Origin: Rhodanobacteraceae bacterium
GTDB lineage: Bacteria > Pseudomonadota > Gammaproteobacteria > Xanthomonadales > SZUA-5
DNA: 42,520 nucleotides
Direction of reading: 5' to 3'
Assembly (NCBI GenBank): GCA_016717705.1
Contig: JADKFD010000048.1
Coordinates: forward strand, 1-42,520
In this document: positions 24,716 to 32,123 of the stretch, in pieces
Layout of the letters: every line of letters starts with the position of its first letter
Numbering within the stretch: position 1 is the stretch's first letter
Made by a program: the position numbers and the translations under genes
The notes under the pieces: model-generated
Database searches by the model: none
Told to the model about the DNA's origin: nothing
Seen by the model: only the letters and a program-made list of their open reading frames with translations

Positions 24716-26985
24716 GCCGGCACCAGGAACAAGGTGGCCAGCGGCGGCAGCGTCAGATGCAGGCAACCGTCGTCATGGCTGTCGAGCTGCGCGCCGCCGT
24801 TGCCGCTGTCGCTGCCGCCGTAGTGCGCCGAATCGGTGTTCAGCACCTCACGCCAGCCACACGGGCCCGGCGGCAGCGGCACACGGTAGTCGTGGCGCGG
24901 CACCGGGGTGAAATTGCAGACCACCAGCGCCATGCCGCCATTGCCGTCGCGGCGCGCCCAGGCGTACACCGAATTGGCGCGATCGTCGCCGATCAGCCAC
25001 TGGAAGCCGGTACCCTCGCAATCGAGCTCGTGCAGCGCCGGCGTGGCGCGATAAAGCCGGTTCAGATCGCCGATCAGTCGCTGCACGCCAGCGTGCCGGG
25101 CGTCGTCGAGCACCTGCCAGGGCAGGGCCTGCTCGTGGTCCCACTCGCCGGGCTGCGCGAACTCCTGACCCATGAACAACAGCTTCTTGCCGGGATGACC
25201 CCACATGAAGCCGTAGTAGGCGCGCAGATTGGCAAAGCGCTGCCAGTCGTCGCCGGGCATCTTGCCCAGCATCGAACCCTTGCCGTGAACCACCTCGTCG
25301 TGCGAGATCGGCAGCACGTAGTTCTCGCTGAAGGCGTAGATCAGGCCGAAACTCATCTTGTCGTGGTGCCAGCGACGGTGCACCGGGTCTTCGCTGATGT
25401 AGCGCAGCGTGTCGTTCATCCACCCCATGTTCCACTTGTAGTGGAAACCGAGGCCGCCGGCGTAGGTCGGCGCCGACACGCCAGGAAACGCGGTGGACTC
25501 TTCGGCAAGGGTGATCGCGCCCGGAAACTCGTGGCCGACCTGCTCGTGCAGCGCGCGAAACAGCGCAATCGCCTCCAGGTTTTCGCGCCCGCCGAAGGCA
25601 TTCGGCAGCCACTCGCCGGCGTTGCGCGAGTAGTCGCGGTAGAGCATCGACGCCACTGCATCGACGCGCAGGCCATCGACCGCGTAGCGCTCCAGCCAGT
25701 AACGCGCGCTGCCGATCAGGAAGCTTTTGACCTCGGTGCGCCCGAAGTTGTAGATCAGCGTATTCCAGTCGCGGTGGAAACCCTCCTGCGGATTGCCGTA
25801 TTCGTAAAGCGCGGTGCCGTCGAAGTGGGCCAGGCCATGGGCATCGGAGGGGAAATGCGCCGGCACCCAGTCGAGCAGCAGACCGAGACCGTGTGCGTGG
25901 CAGGCGTCGACGAACTCGCCAAAGCCGGCCGGATCGCCATGGCGCGCGGTCGGCGCGTAAAGGCCCACCGGCTGGTAGCCCCAGGAGCCGTCGAAAGGAT
26001 GCTCGCTGACCGGCAGCAGCTCGATGTGGGTGAACCCCAGGCTGGCGGCGTAGGCCGGCAGTTGCGCGGCCAGTTCGCGCCAGTCGGGGAAACCGCCGCT
26101 GGCGCCACGACGCCAGGACGCCGCGTGGACCTCGTAGATGGCGATCGGCGCATGGCGCTCGTTGGCGACGGCACGCCCGGCCGGCAGGCGGCGTTCAGCC
26201 GGCATGCCGGCAACGCGGCTGGCCGTGTCCGGACGCAGTTGCATGGCGAAGGCATAGGGGTCGGACTTGAGCGGCAGCAGCAGTCCATGGCGGTCGACGA
26301 TCTCGAACTTGTACAGATCGCCAATCGCCACATGCGGGATGAAGATCTCCCAGATGCCGGCCTGGTGACGCAGCCGCATCGGGTGGCGGCGGCCATCCCA
26401 ATCGTTGAAGTTGCCGACCACGCTGACGCGACTGGCATTGGGCGCCCAGACGGCGAAGCGGGTGCCGGGAACCTCGCGCGGTGTCCCGTCAGCGTTGTAG
26501 GAGCGCGCTTGCGCGCGATCGCTCTGCCCGGAGACTTCATCGCGCGCAAGCGCGCTCCTGCAGCTATCTGGGTCGTCTGCGGCATCTGTACTCACCACCA
26601 CCGGATGCGCCCCCAACAAGGCGTACGGCCGACCGTGCCGTCCCTCGTGGAAAGCCTGCAACTCGGCATCGCCGATCAGCGATCCATAGGCGTAGGCATC
26701 GGCATAGACGCCCTCGCCGCCCGCCAGCCAGCGCACCGCCAGGCGATAGTCGAAGCGTTCGCGGCGCAACGGGATGCGCGCCTCGAACAAGCCGTCGTTG
26801 TGGATGCGCATCAGCTCGACCAACTGCTTGCCGCTGGTCGCATCGAGCACGACGACCGCGCTGGCGCCCGGCAGCAGTGCGCGCAGCCACAGCGCACCGC
26901 CGGCATCGGCGTGCAGGCCGAGCACCGAGAATGGATCGCTGTGGCGCGCGGCCAGCAGCGCTGCGACCGCCGCCGGATCAAGCAT
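24712..26985 (-). CDS. glgB: 1,4-alpha-glucan branching enzyme GlgB with an in-frame REP insertion
   Basis: 757-aa GH13 branching enzyme that makes alpha-1,6 branches in glycogen. N-terminal N1 and CBM48 domains (HSDPFSVLGLHADAGG; TRFAVWAPNASRVSVVGNFN), catalytic barrel with YAVDGLRVDAVASMLYRDYS (nucleophile Asp), ITLAEESTAFPGVS (Glu) and LPISHDEVVHGKGSMLGKMP, and a C-terminal beta domain. Residues about 141-164, CRSALARDEVSGQSDRAQAR and neighbours, are the translation of a family A repeat inserted between LLGAHPVVV and TRFAVWAPNA, i.e. between N1 and CBM48 domains. ATG 26985 overlaps glgP by 8 bp. Confidence 0.95.
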   Translation of the reverse strand: MLDPAAVAALLAARHSDPFSVLGLHADAGGALWLRALLPGASAVVVLDATSGKQLVELMRIHNDGLFEARIPLRRERFDYRLAVRWLAGGEGVYADAYAYGSLIGDAELQAFHEGRHGRPYALLGAHPVVVSTDAADDPDSCRSALARDEVSGQSDRAQARSYNADGTPREVPGTRFAVWAPNASRVSVVGNFNDWDGRRHPMRLRHQAGIWEIFIPHVAIGDLYKFEIVDRHGLLLPLKSDPYAFAMQLRPDTASRVAGMPAERRLPAGRAVANERHAPIAIYEVHAASWRRGASGGFPDWRELAAQLPAYAASLGFTHIELLPVSEHPFDGSWGYQPVGLYAPTARHGDPAGFGEFVDACHAHGLGLLLDWVPAHFPSDAHGLAHFDGTALYEYGNPQEGFHRDWNTLIYNFGRTEVKSFLIGSARYWLERYAVDGLRVDAVASMLYRDYSRNAGEWLPNAFGGRENLEAIALFRALHEQVGHEFPGAITLAEESTAFPGVSAPTYAGGLGFHYKWNMGWMNDTLRYISEDPVHRRWHHDKMSFGLIYAFSENYVLPISHDEVVHGKGSMLGKMPGDDWQRFANLRAYYGFMWGHPGKKLLFMGQEFAQPGEWDHEQALPWQVLDDARHAGVQRLIGDLNRLYRATPALHELDCEGTGFQWLIGDDRANSVYAWARRDGNGGMALVVCNFTPVPRHDYRVPLPPGPCGWREVLNTDSAHYGGSDSGNGGAQLDSHDDGCLHLTLPPLATLFLVPA
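26495..26563. repeat. Family A paired REP-like element inside glgB
   Basis: TTGTAGGAGCGCGCTTGCGC(GCGAT) at 26495-26519 and its inverted copy at 26539-26563, spacer 19 nt. The spacer differs from the conserved 24-nt one. The element is 69 nt long (23 codons) and keeps the glgB frame. Confidence 0.88.
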
Positions 26986-29473
26986 TGCTGCGACGGTCCA
27001 GATGGCTGGCGTGCAGTGCGGCCGGCGACCACACCTGATCCCAGTACTCGCGCACGCTGCGGTCGACCGAGAACATGCCCATGCCGGCGACATTGCGCAG
27101 CGCCACCGCGGCCCATTGCTGCGGCGTGCGGTAGAGCGCATCGACGCGCGCCTGCGCGGCCACGTAGTCGGCGTAATCGGCGAGCAGGAAATAGCGGTCG
27201 CGATGCAGCAGGCTGTCGATCAGTTCGCGGTAGCGGCCCGGTTCGCCCGGCGAGAAGGCTCCGCCGCCGATCGCGTCGAGCACCCTGTGCAAGGCGAGAT
27301 TCTGTTCGGCGAAAAGGCGCGGTTCGTAGCCGGTGGCGCGCAAGCCGGCAATGTCTTCGACGCGGCGACCGAAGATGAACACGTCATCGACGCCGATCGC
27401 TTCCGCCATCTCGATGTTGGCGCCATCCCAGGTGCCGATGGTCAGCGCACCGTTCATGGCGAACTTCATGTTGCCGGTGCCCGAGGCTTCGGTGCCGGCG
27501 GTGGAGATCTGTTCGGACAGATCGGCGGCCGGGATGATGACCTCGGCCAGGCTGACGCCGTAATTGGGCACGAACACCAGTTTCAGCCGATCGGACACGC
27601 GCGAGTCGCTGTTGATGACGCGGCCGATGTCGTGCGCCAGTTGCACGATCTGCTTGGCCACGCGGTAGGCCGATGCGGCCTTGCCGGCGAGGATCACGGT
27701 GCGCGGCGTCCAGCCGCGCCCATCCGGGCCTTCCGGTTTGGCGAGCATGGCCTGGTAGCGCCCGACCACGTGCAACAGGTTCAGCAGTTGCCGCTTGTAC
27801 TCGTGGATGCGCTTGATCTGCACGTCGAACAGGCTGGCCGGATCGACGATCACACCGAGTTCGCGGCGGATCAGGGCCGCCAGCCGCTGCTTGTTGGCGT
27901 ACTTGACCGCCAGAAATTCGGTCTGCAGCGCAGCGTCGTCCGCTTGTGCACGCAACTGCGCCAGTTGTTCGAGGTCGCGTCGCCAGCCGCCGCCGATGCG
28001 CTGATCGAGCAGCGCCGACAGACCCGGGTTGGCTTGTTGCAGCCAGCGCCGCGGGGTAACGCCATTGGTGACGTTGAAGAAGCGCTGCGGGAACAGCCGC
28101 GCGTAGTCGGCGAAAATGGTCTCCACCATCAGCCGCGAGTGCAAGGCGGCGACACCGTTGACCTTGTGCGAGGCGACGATCGCCAGCGCTGCCATGCGCA
28201 CGCGGCGGCCATGGCCTTCCTCGATGATCGACACCCGCTGCACCAGCGCCTCGTCGCCCGGGTAACGCGCGCGCACATCGGACAGGAAGCGCTCGTTGAT
28301 CTCGTAGATCAGCTCCATGTGCCGCGGCAGCAGGCGCGCGATCAGTTCGACCGGCCAGGATTCCAGCGCCTCGGGCAGCAGCGTGTGGTTGGTGTAGGAG
28401 AGCGCCTGCCGGGTGATGCGCCAGGCGCTGACGCGATCAAGGCCGTGCTCGTCCATCAGCAGGCGCAGCAGTTCCGCCGGCGCCAACGCCGGATGCGTGT
28501 CGTTCAGATGGATGGTGTTGCGGCGCCCAAGCTGCTCGATGCGACCGCCCTCGGCCAGATGGCGCGCCAGCAGATCCTGCAGCGAGGCGGAAACCAGCAA
28601 GTACTCCTGCTTCAGGCGCAACTCGCGGCCGGCGTCGGTGCTGTCGTCCGGATACAGCACCCAGTTCAGCGCGTCGGCGGACATGCGTTGTTGCGCCGCC
28701 CCGACATAGTCGCCGCGGCAGAAGGCCTGAAAGTCGATCGGCTCGGCAGTGCTGGCATGCCACTGACGCAGCGTGGCGACATGTTCGCTGTGGTGCGCCG
28801 GCACGATGAAGTCGTAGGCCTGGGCGTTGATCAGCTCGCTCGGCGCCCAGCGGCGGCCGTCGCCGTCGGACTGCACGCGGCCGCCAAAGCCGACCAGATA
28901 GCGCAGCTCCGGGCGCGCAACTTCCCAGGCATTGCCATTGTGCATCCAGTCGTCCGGCACCTCGATCTGGCGCCCGTCCTGGATGCGCTGGGCGAACATG
29001 CCGTACTGATAGCGCAGCCCGTAGCCAAATGCCGGCAGACCGAGCTCGGCGAAAGCATCGAGAAAACACGCAGCCAGGCGACCGAGGCCGCCATTGCCCA
29101 GCGCCGCATCGGCCTCGCCTTCGAGCACATCGCCAAGGTTCAGCCCGAGGCCGTCCAGCACCGGCTGCAGTGCCGGAATCAGATCCAGCGCCGACAGCGC
29201 ATTGCCCAGCGCGCGGCCGATCAGAAATTCCATCGACAGATAGTGCACCCGGCGCACACGCCCCTGCGCCAGTGCCTGCGCATCGGCGCCCTGGGTGCGC
29301 GCCCAGCGCTGCACCAGTTCACCGCGGCAGACCTTGGCCAGCGCGCGCAGCAGCGCGTCGCGACGCTGCTCGACGCTGGACGGGCGCGGCAGCACCTCGA
29401 CCGCAAGTTCGGCGCGGATGGCGTCGGTGAATTCGGAATCGACGCGGCTGCTGAAAACTGGACTTTCGCTCAT
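26978..29473 (-). CDS. glgP: Glycogen/alpha-glucan phosphorylase
   Basis: 831-aa GT35 phosphorylase releasing glucose-1-phosphate from alpha-1,4-glucans, PLP-dependent. Family landmarks are RRVHYLSMEFLIGRALGNAL, ALGNGGLGRLAACFLDA, NDTHPALAPAELLRLLMDE, FDVQIKRIHEYKRQLLN and the PLP-lysine motif EASGTGNMKFAMNGALTIGT. Length matches bacterial phosphorylases (about 800-830 aa). It is the first gene of the operon that continues with glgB, glgX and malQ. Biosynthetic glgC and glgA are not in the window. Upstream lies a possible LacI-type operator. Confidence 0.96.
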   Translation of the reverse strand: MSESPVFSSRVDSEFTDAIRAELAVEVLPRPSSVEQRRDALLRALAKVCRGELVQRWARTQGADAQALAQGRVRRVHYLSMEFLIGRALGNALSALDLIPALQPVLDGLGLNLGDVLEGEADAALGNGGLGRLAACFLDAFAELGLPAFGYGLRYQYGMFAQRIQDGRQIEVPDDWMHNGNAWEVARPELRYLVGFGGRVQSDGDGRRWAPSELINAQAYDFIVPAHHSEHVATLRQWHASTAEPIDFQAFCRGDYVGAAQQRMSADALNWVLYPDDSTDAGRELRLKQEYLLVSASLQDLLARHLAEGGRIEQLGRRNTIHLNDTHPALAPAELLRLLMDEHGLDRVSAWRITRQALSYTNHTLLPEALESWPVELIARLLPRHMELIYEINERFLSDVRARYPGDEALVQRVSIIEEGHGRRVRMAALAIVASHKVNGVAALHSRLMVETIFADYARLFPQRFFNVTNGVTPRRWLQQANPGLSALLDQRIGGGWRRDLEQLAQLRAQADDAALQTEFLAVKYANKQRLAALIRRELGVIVDPASLFDVQIKRIHEYKRQLLNLLHVVGRYQAMLAKPEGPDGRGWTPRTVILAGKAASAYRVAKQIVQLAHDIGRVINSDSRVSDRLKLVFVPNYGVSLAEVIIPAADLSEQISTAGTEASGTGNMKFAMNGALTIGTWDGANIEMAEAIGVDDVFIFGRRVEDIAGLRATGYEPRLFAEQNLALHRVLDAIGGGAFSPGEPGRYRELIDSLLHRDRYFLLADYADYVAAQARVDALYRTPQQWAAVALRNVAGMGMFSVDRSVREYWDQVWSPAALHASHLDRRSNA

Positions 29474-29497
29474 GCGGCACTCACGTTATGGATCGAC

Positions 29498-29514
29498 AAC
29501 GAAACGCTTGCACA
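29498..29514 (-). promoter_or_regulatory. Possible LacI-family operator upstream of glgP
   Basis: CAACGAAACGCTTGCAC contains AAACGCTT, matching the AANCGNTT core of LacI-family sites. A related half, GTGCAAACGTATTC, lies at about 29641-29654. The site is 25 bp upstream of the glgP start. No LacI-type gene is in the window, so this is a weak inference. Apart from these, the 281-bp gap to 29754 shows nothing recognisable. Confidence 0.25.
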
Positions 29515-29754
29515 GTCGCAGCGACTGGCGCGACTGGGCGTGCATGGATTTTCCCCGGTTGCCGACCGCAGTGGCGGTCGCGCCAGCCGCGGCCAGCGTT
29601 GTCGCTGGGAGCTTAATCGCCGGGATCGGCAGCGCGGCAGGGGTGCAAACGTATTCAAAGCCAGTGCGGCAGTGCAGCAGCCACTTGGCGACTGCCTGTG
29701 TGAACATGCCGCTGGACTTTCGTCCAGCTTGCCTGGCCTTGCCGAGACTACCCC

Positions 29755-30606
29755 ATGAAGGTGTTGATGCCATTGCCGTCCGTCGATTATGACCCCAGCG
29801 AGGCCGGCGTCAGCCATGCGTTGATCCGCGCCGCCGGACACGAGGTGAGCTTTGCCACGCCTGACGGGCGACCCGCTCAGGCCGATCCGGTCATGGTCAG
29901 CGGGGCGGGATTCGATGTCTGGGGCCGCGTGCCGCTGCTGCGTCGGGTGGTTCTGATCGGGCGATTCCTGCGCGCCGATCGCCGTGGGCGCGCCGCGAAC
30001 GCGGCGATGCAGGCTGATCCGGCGTTTGCGCGGCCCTTGCGGTATGACGACATCGATCCGGACCGGTTTGACGCGCTGCTGTTACCCGGTGGTCACGCCC
30101 AGGGCATGCGGTCGTACCTGGAGAGCGCGCTGTTGCAGCAGGCGGTTGCGGCTTTCTTTGCGGCCGGCAAGCCGGTCGGCGCGATCTGCCATGGTGTCGT
30201 GCTGGCGGCGCGCGCGTGTGTCGCCGGAACCACCCGCTCGGTGCTGCATGGCCGCAAGACCACCGCGCTGACCTGGGCCTTCGAGCGCAAGGCATGGATG
30301 ATCAGTCGCTACGGCGGCCGTTGGTGGGATCGCGACTACTACCGCACCTATCTCGAAGCGCCGGGCGAGCCGGACGGCCATCGCAGCGTGCAGGCCGAAG
30401 TCACCCGCGCGCTGGCTGATCCGGCCGATTTCCTCGATGTCGATGCGAACGCGCCGGATGCACGTCTGAAGCGTGGCGGCCTGGCCCGCGACACGCCGCA
30501 GGATGCCCGTCCGGCGTTTGTCGTGGTCGATGGCAACTACGTCTCGGCGCGCTGGCCCGGGGATGCGCATACCTTTGCGCGCAGCTTCGTGGAGTTGCTG
30601 GCGTAG
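29755..30606 (+). CDS. DJ-1/PfpI family protein (type 1 glutamine amidotransferase-like)
   Basis: 283-aa protein of the DJ-1/PfpI superfamily. It starts MKVLMPLPSVDYDPSEAGVS and contains FDALLLPGGHAQGMRSYLES and the nucleophile elbow GKPVGAICHGVVLAARA (reactive Cys). C-terminal part includes VVVDGNYVSARWPGDAHTFA. The family covers glyoxalases, chaperones and proteases, so the reaction is not assigned. The N-terminal segment between residues 40 and 90 is longer than in small DJ-1 proteins. It is followed by a family B repeat. Confidence 0.85.
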   Translation: MKVLMPLPSVDYDPSEAGVSHALIRAAGHEVSFATPDGRPAQADPVMVSGAGFDVWGRVPLLRRVVLIGRFLRADRRGRAANAAMQADPAFARPLRYDDIDPDRFDALLLPGGHAQGMRSYLESALLQQAVAAFFAAGKPVGAICHGVVLAARACVAGTTRSVLHGRKTTALTWAFERKAWMISRYGGRWWDRDYYRTYLEAPGEPDGHRSVQAEVTRALADPADFLDVDANAPDARLKRGGLARDTPQDARPAFVVVDGNYVSARWPGDAHTFARSFVELLA

Positions 30607-30685
30607 GTCACGTTGGCCGGTTTCGGCCTACGTGACATCGCGGACCTCCTGTCACGTAGCCCGCAACGCGGGCAACGTGACCTAC
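30603..30685. repeat. Family B paired hairpin element
   Basis: Inverted halves 30603-30637 and 30649-30685 with outer GTAGGTCACGTTG and CAACGTGACCTACG. The tips are GGCCG-GTTT-CGGCC and GCCCGC-AAC-GCGGGC. It starts within the TAG stop codon of the DJ-1-like gene. Confidence 0.88.
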
Positions 30686-30745
30686 GTTTGCTTCGAAACA
30701 AGCCAGCCCTTGCGAACGGCAGCCACGCGTGGAACGCTTCACCCC

Positions 30746-31972
30746 ATGAATCCGATCGTCTATGCCATACCGGTGTTCTTCGTGCTGATGGCGCTGGAGT
30801 GGGCGGTTGCCCACGCGCGCCAGCAACGTGTCTATCGCCTCGGCGACACCATCGCCAGCGTCGGCCTGGGCGCTGTTTCCCAGGTCAGCGGGCTGTATTC
30901 CAAGGCGATCAGCTTTGGCATCTACGTGCTGGTGGCGCAGCATCTGGCGCTGTTCGAACTGCCGACCGATGCCTGGTGGGTCTGGGTGACGGGCCTGATC
31001 CTGTATGACTTCCTCTACTACTGGAATCACCGCCTCGGCCACGAGGTGGCGCTGTTCTGGGCCGCGCACGTGGTGCACCACCAGAGTGAGGACTTCAATC
31101 TGGGTACCGCGCTCAGGCAAAGCAGCAGCGGTTTCGTCGCCGGCTGGATCTTCTATGTGCCGATGGCCTTGCTCGGTTTTCCGCCACTGGTATTCGCGGT
31201 GGTCGCGCTGATCGATCTTCTGTACCAATACTGGATCCACACCGAGCAGATCGGGCGCCTGGGCTGGTTCGACCGGGTATTTGCGTCGCCATCGAATCAT
31301 CGCGTGCATCACGGCGTCAACGAGCGCTATCTGGACAAGAACTACGGCGGCATCCTGATTCTCTGGGACCGGATGTTCGGCACTTTCGAGGATGAGCGCG
31401 ACGATGACCCGGTGGTCTACGGCACGCGCAAGCCGCTGCAAAGCCATGATCCGATCTGGGCCAATCTGGAAGTCTATGCAGCGCTCGCGCGCGACAGCTG
31501 GCGCACGCGCAAGCTGGCCGACAAACTGCGCGTCTGGCTGAAACCGCCGGGCTGGCGGCCGCCCGATCTGGCCGCGCAAGAGCCGGCCGCGCAGTTCGAC
31601 ATCAAGGCGGTGCGCAAGTACGACCCGCCGCTGTCGACGGCGGCGGCGATCTACGCCGGATTACTGTTCGTGCTGTTGGTCGCCGCCGGCACCCACGTGC
31701 TGGCGCTGGGCGGCGCCGATCTGGTCCGGGGCGATATCCAGGTCCCGGGCGCCCTGTATGCGGCCTGGGTGGTGCTGTCGCTGTGGGCGCTCGGCCGCTG
31801 GACCGAGCAACGCGGTGGCTCGCAACTGCTGCTGGCCGGGTTGCTGGCGGCAGCCAGCGTGCCCCTGTGGCCGGGCTCGGTGCTGCTGGCACTGCTGCCG
31901 CTGGCACTGGGGATAGGCGCCATGACGATCCCGGCGCGGCCGGCGGAGCGTGGGGAATTGGCGACGCAGTGA
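30746..31972 (+). CDS. Sterol desaturase/fatty acid hydroxylase family membrane protein
   Basis: 408-aa integral membrane di-iron protein. The three histidine clusters of the family are present: H95RLGH99, HVVHH (108-112) and HRVHH (185-189), plus a His in YWIHTEQIG. Several membrane helices surround them (residues 5-20, 40-65, 78-92, 130-160). An additional C-terminal region with four or so helices (about residues 305-400) is not part of the catalytic domain. The substrate (a lipid or sterol-like hydrocarbon) cannot be deduced. ATG 30746 is used; the longer frame from 30473 runs through the family B repeat. Confidence 0.88.
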   Translation: MNPIVYAIPVFFVLMALEWAVAHARQQRVYRLGDTIASVGLGAVSQVSGLYSKAISFGIYVLVAQHLALFELPTDAWWVWVTGLILYDFLYYWNHRLGHEVALFWAAHVVHHQSEDFNLGTALRQSSSGFVAGWIFYVPMALLGFPPLVFAVVALIDLLYQYWIHTEQIGRLGWFDRVFASPSNHRVHHGVNERYLDKNYGGILILWDRMFGTFEDERDDDPVVYGTRKPLQSHDPIWANLEVYAALARDSWRTRKLADKLRVWLKPPGWRPPDLAAQEPAAQFDIKAVRKYDPPLSTAAAIYAGLLFVLLVAAGTHVLALGGADLVRGDIQVPGALYAAWVVLSLWALGRWTEQRGGSQLLLAGLLAAASVPLWPGSVLLALLPLALGIGAMTIPARPAERGELATQ

Positions 31973-31995
31973 TTGCGTGTGCGCGTGGCGCAATT

Positions 31996-32072
31996 GATCG
32001 CGCGCGAGCGCGCTCCTACAACACTGCCGAAAACTCACCCAAGAATTGTAGGAGCGCGCTGGCGCGCGATGC
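31996..32072. repeat. Family A paired REP-like element
   Basis: Arms 31996-32022 and 32046-32072 (GATCGCGCGCGAGCGCGCTC and its inverse with TTGTAGGAG). The spacer, read on the minus strand, is ATTCTTGGGTGAGTTTTCGG CAGT and matches the conserved family A spacer. It lies between convergent genes. Confidence 0.85.
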
Positions 32073-32123
32073 TCCTGGTCGCGACCGCGGTCGCTTCTGC
32101 AACGGATCCGCGGCTGTCGCGGC

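Noticed and set aside
22796..29758. Very long plus-strand open frames (675, 873 and 994 codons) opposite the glg operon
   Set aside because: They are antisense to clearly coding glgX, glgB and glgP. Their composition (rich in Ala, Arg, Gln, Val) is what GC-rich codon usage produces on the opposite strand, and they match no family.
29486..29773. Small minus-strand gene (95 codons) upstream of glgP
   Set aside because: No Shine-Dalgarno, no recognisable family and an unlikely composition; it overlaps the DJ-1-like start. Treated as intergenic.
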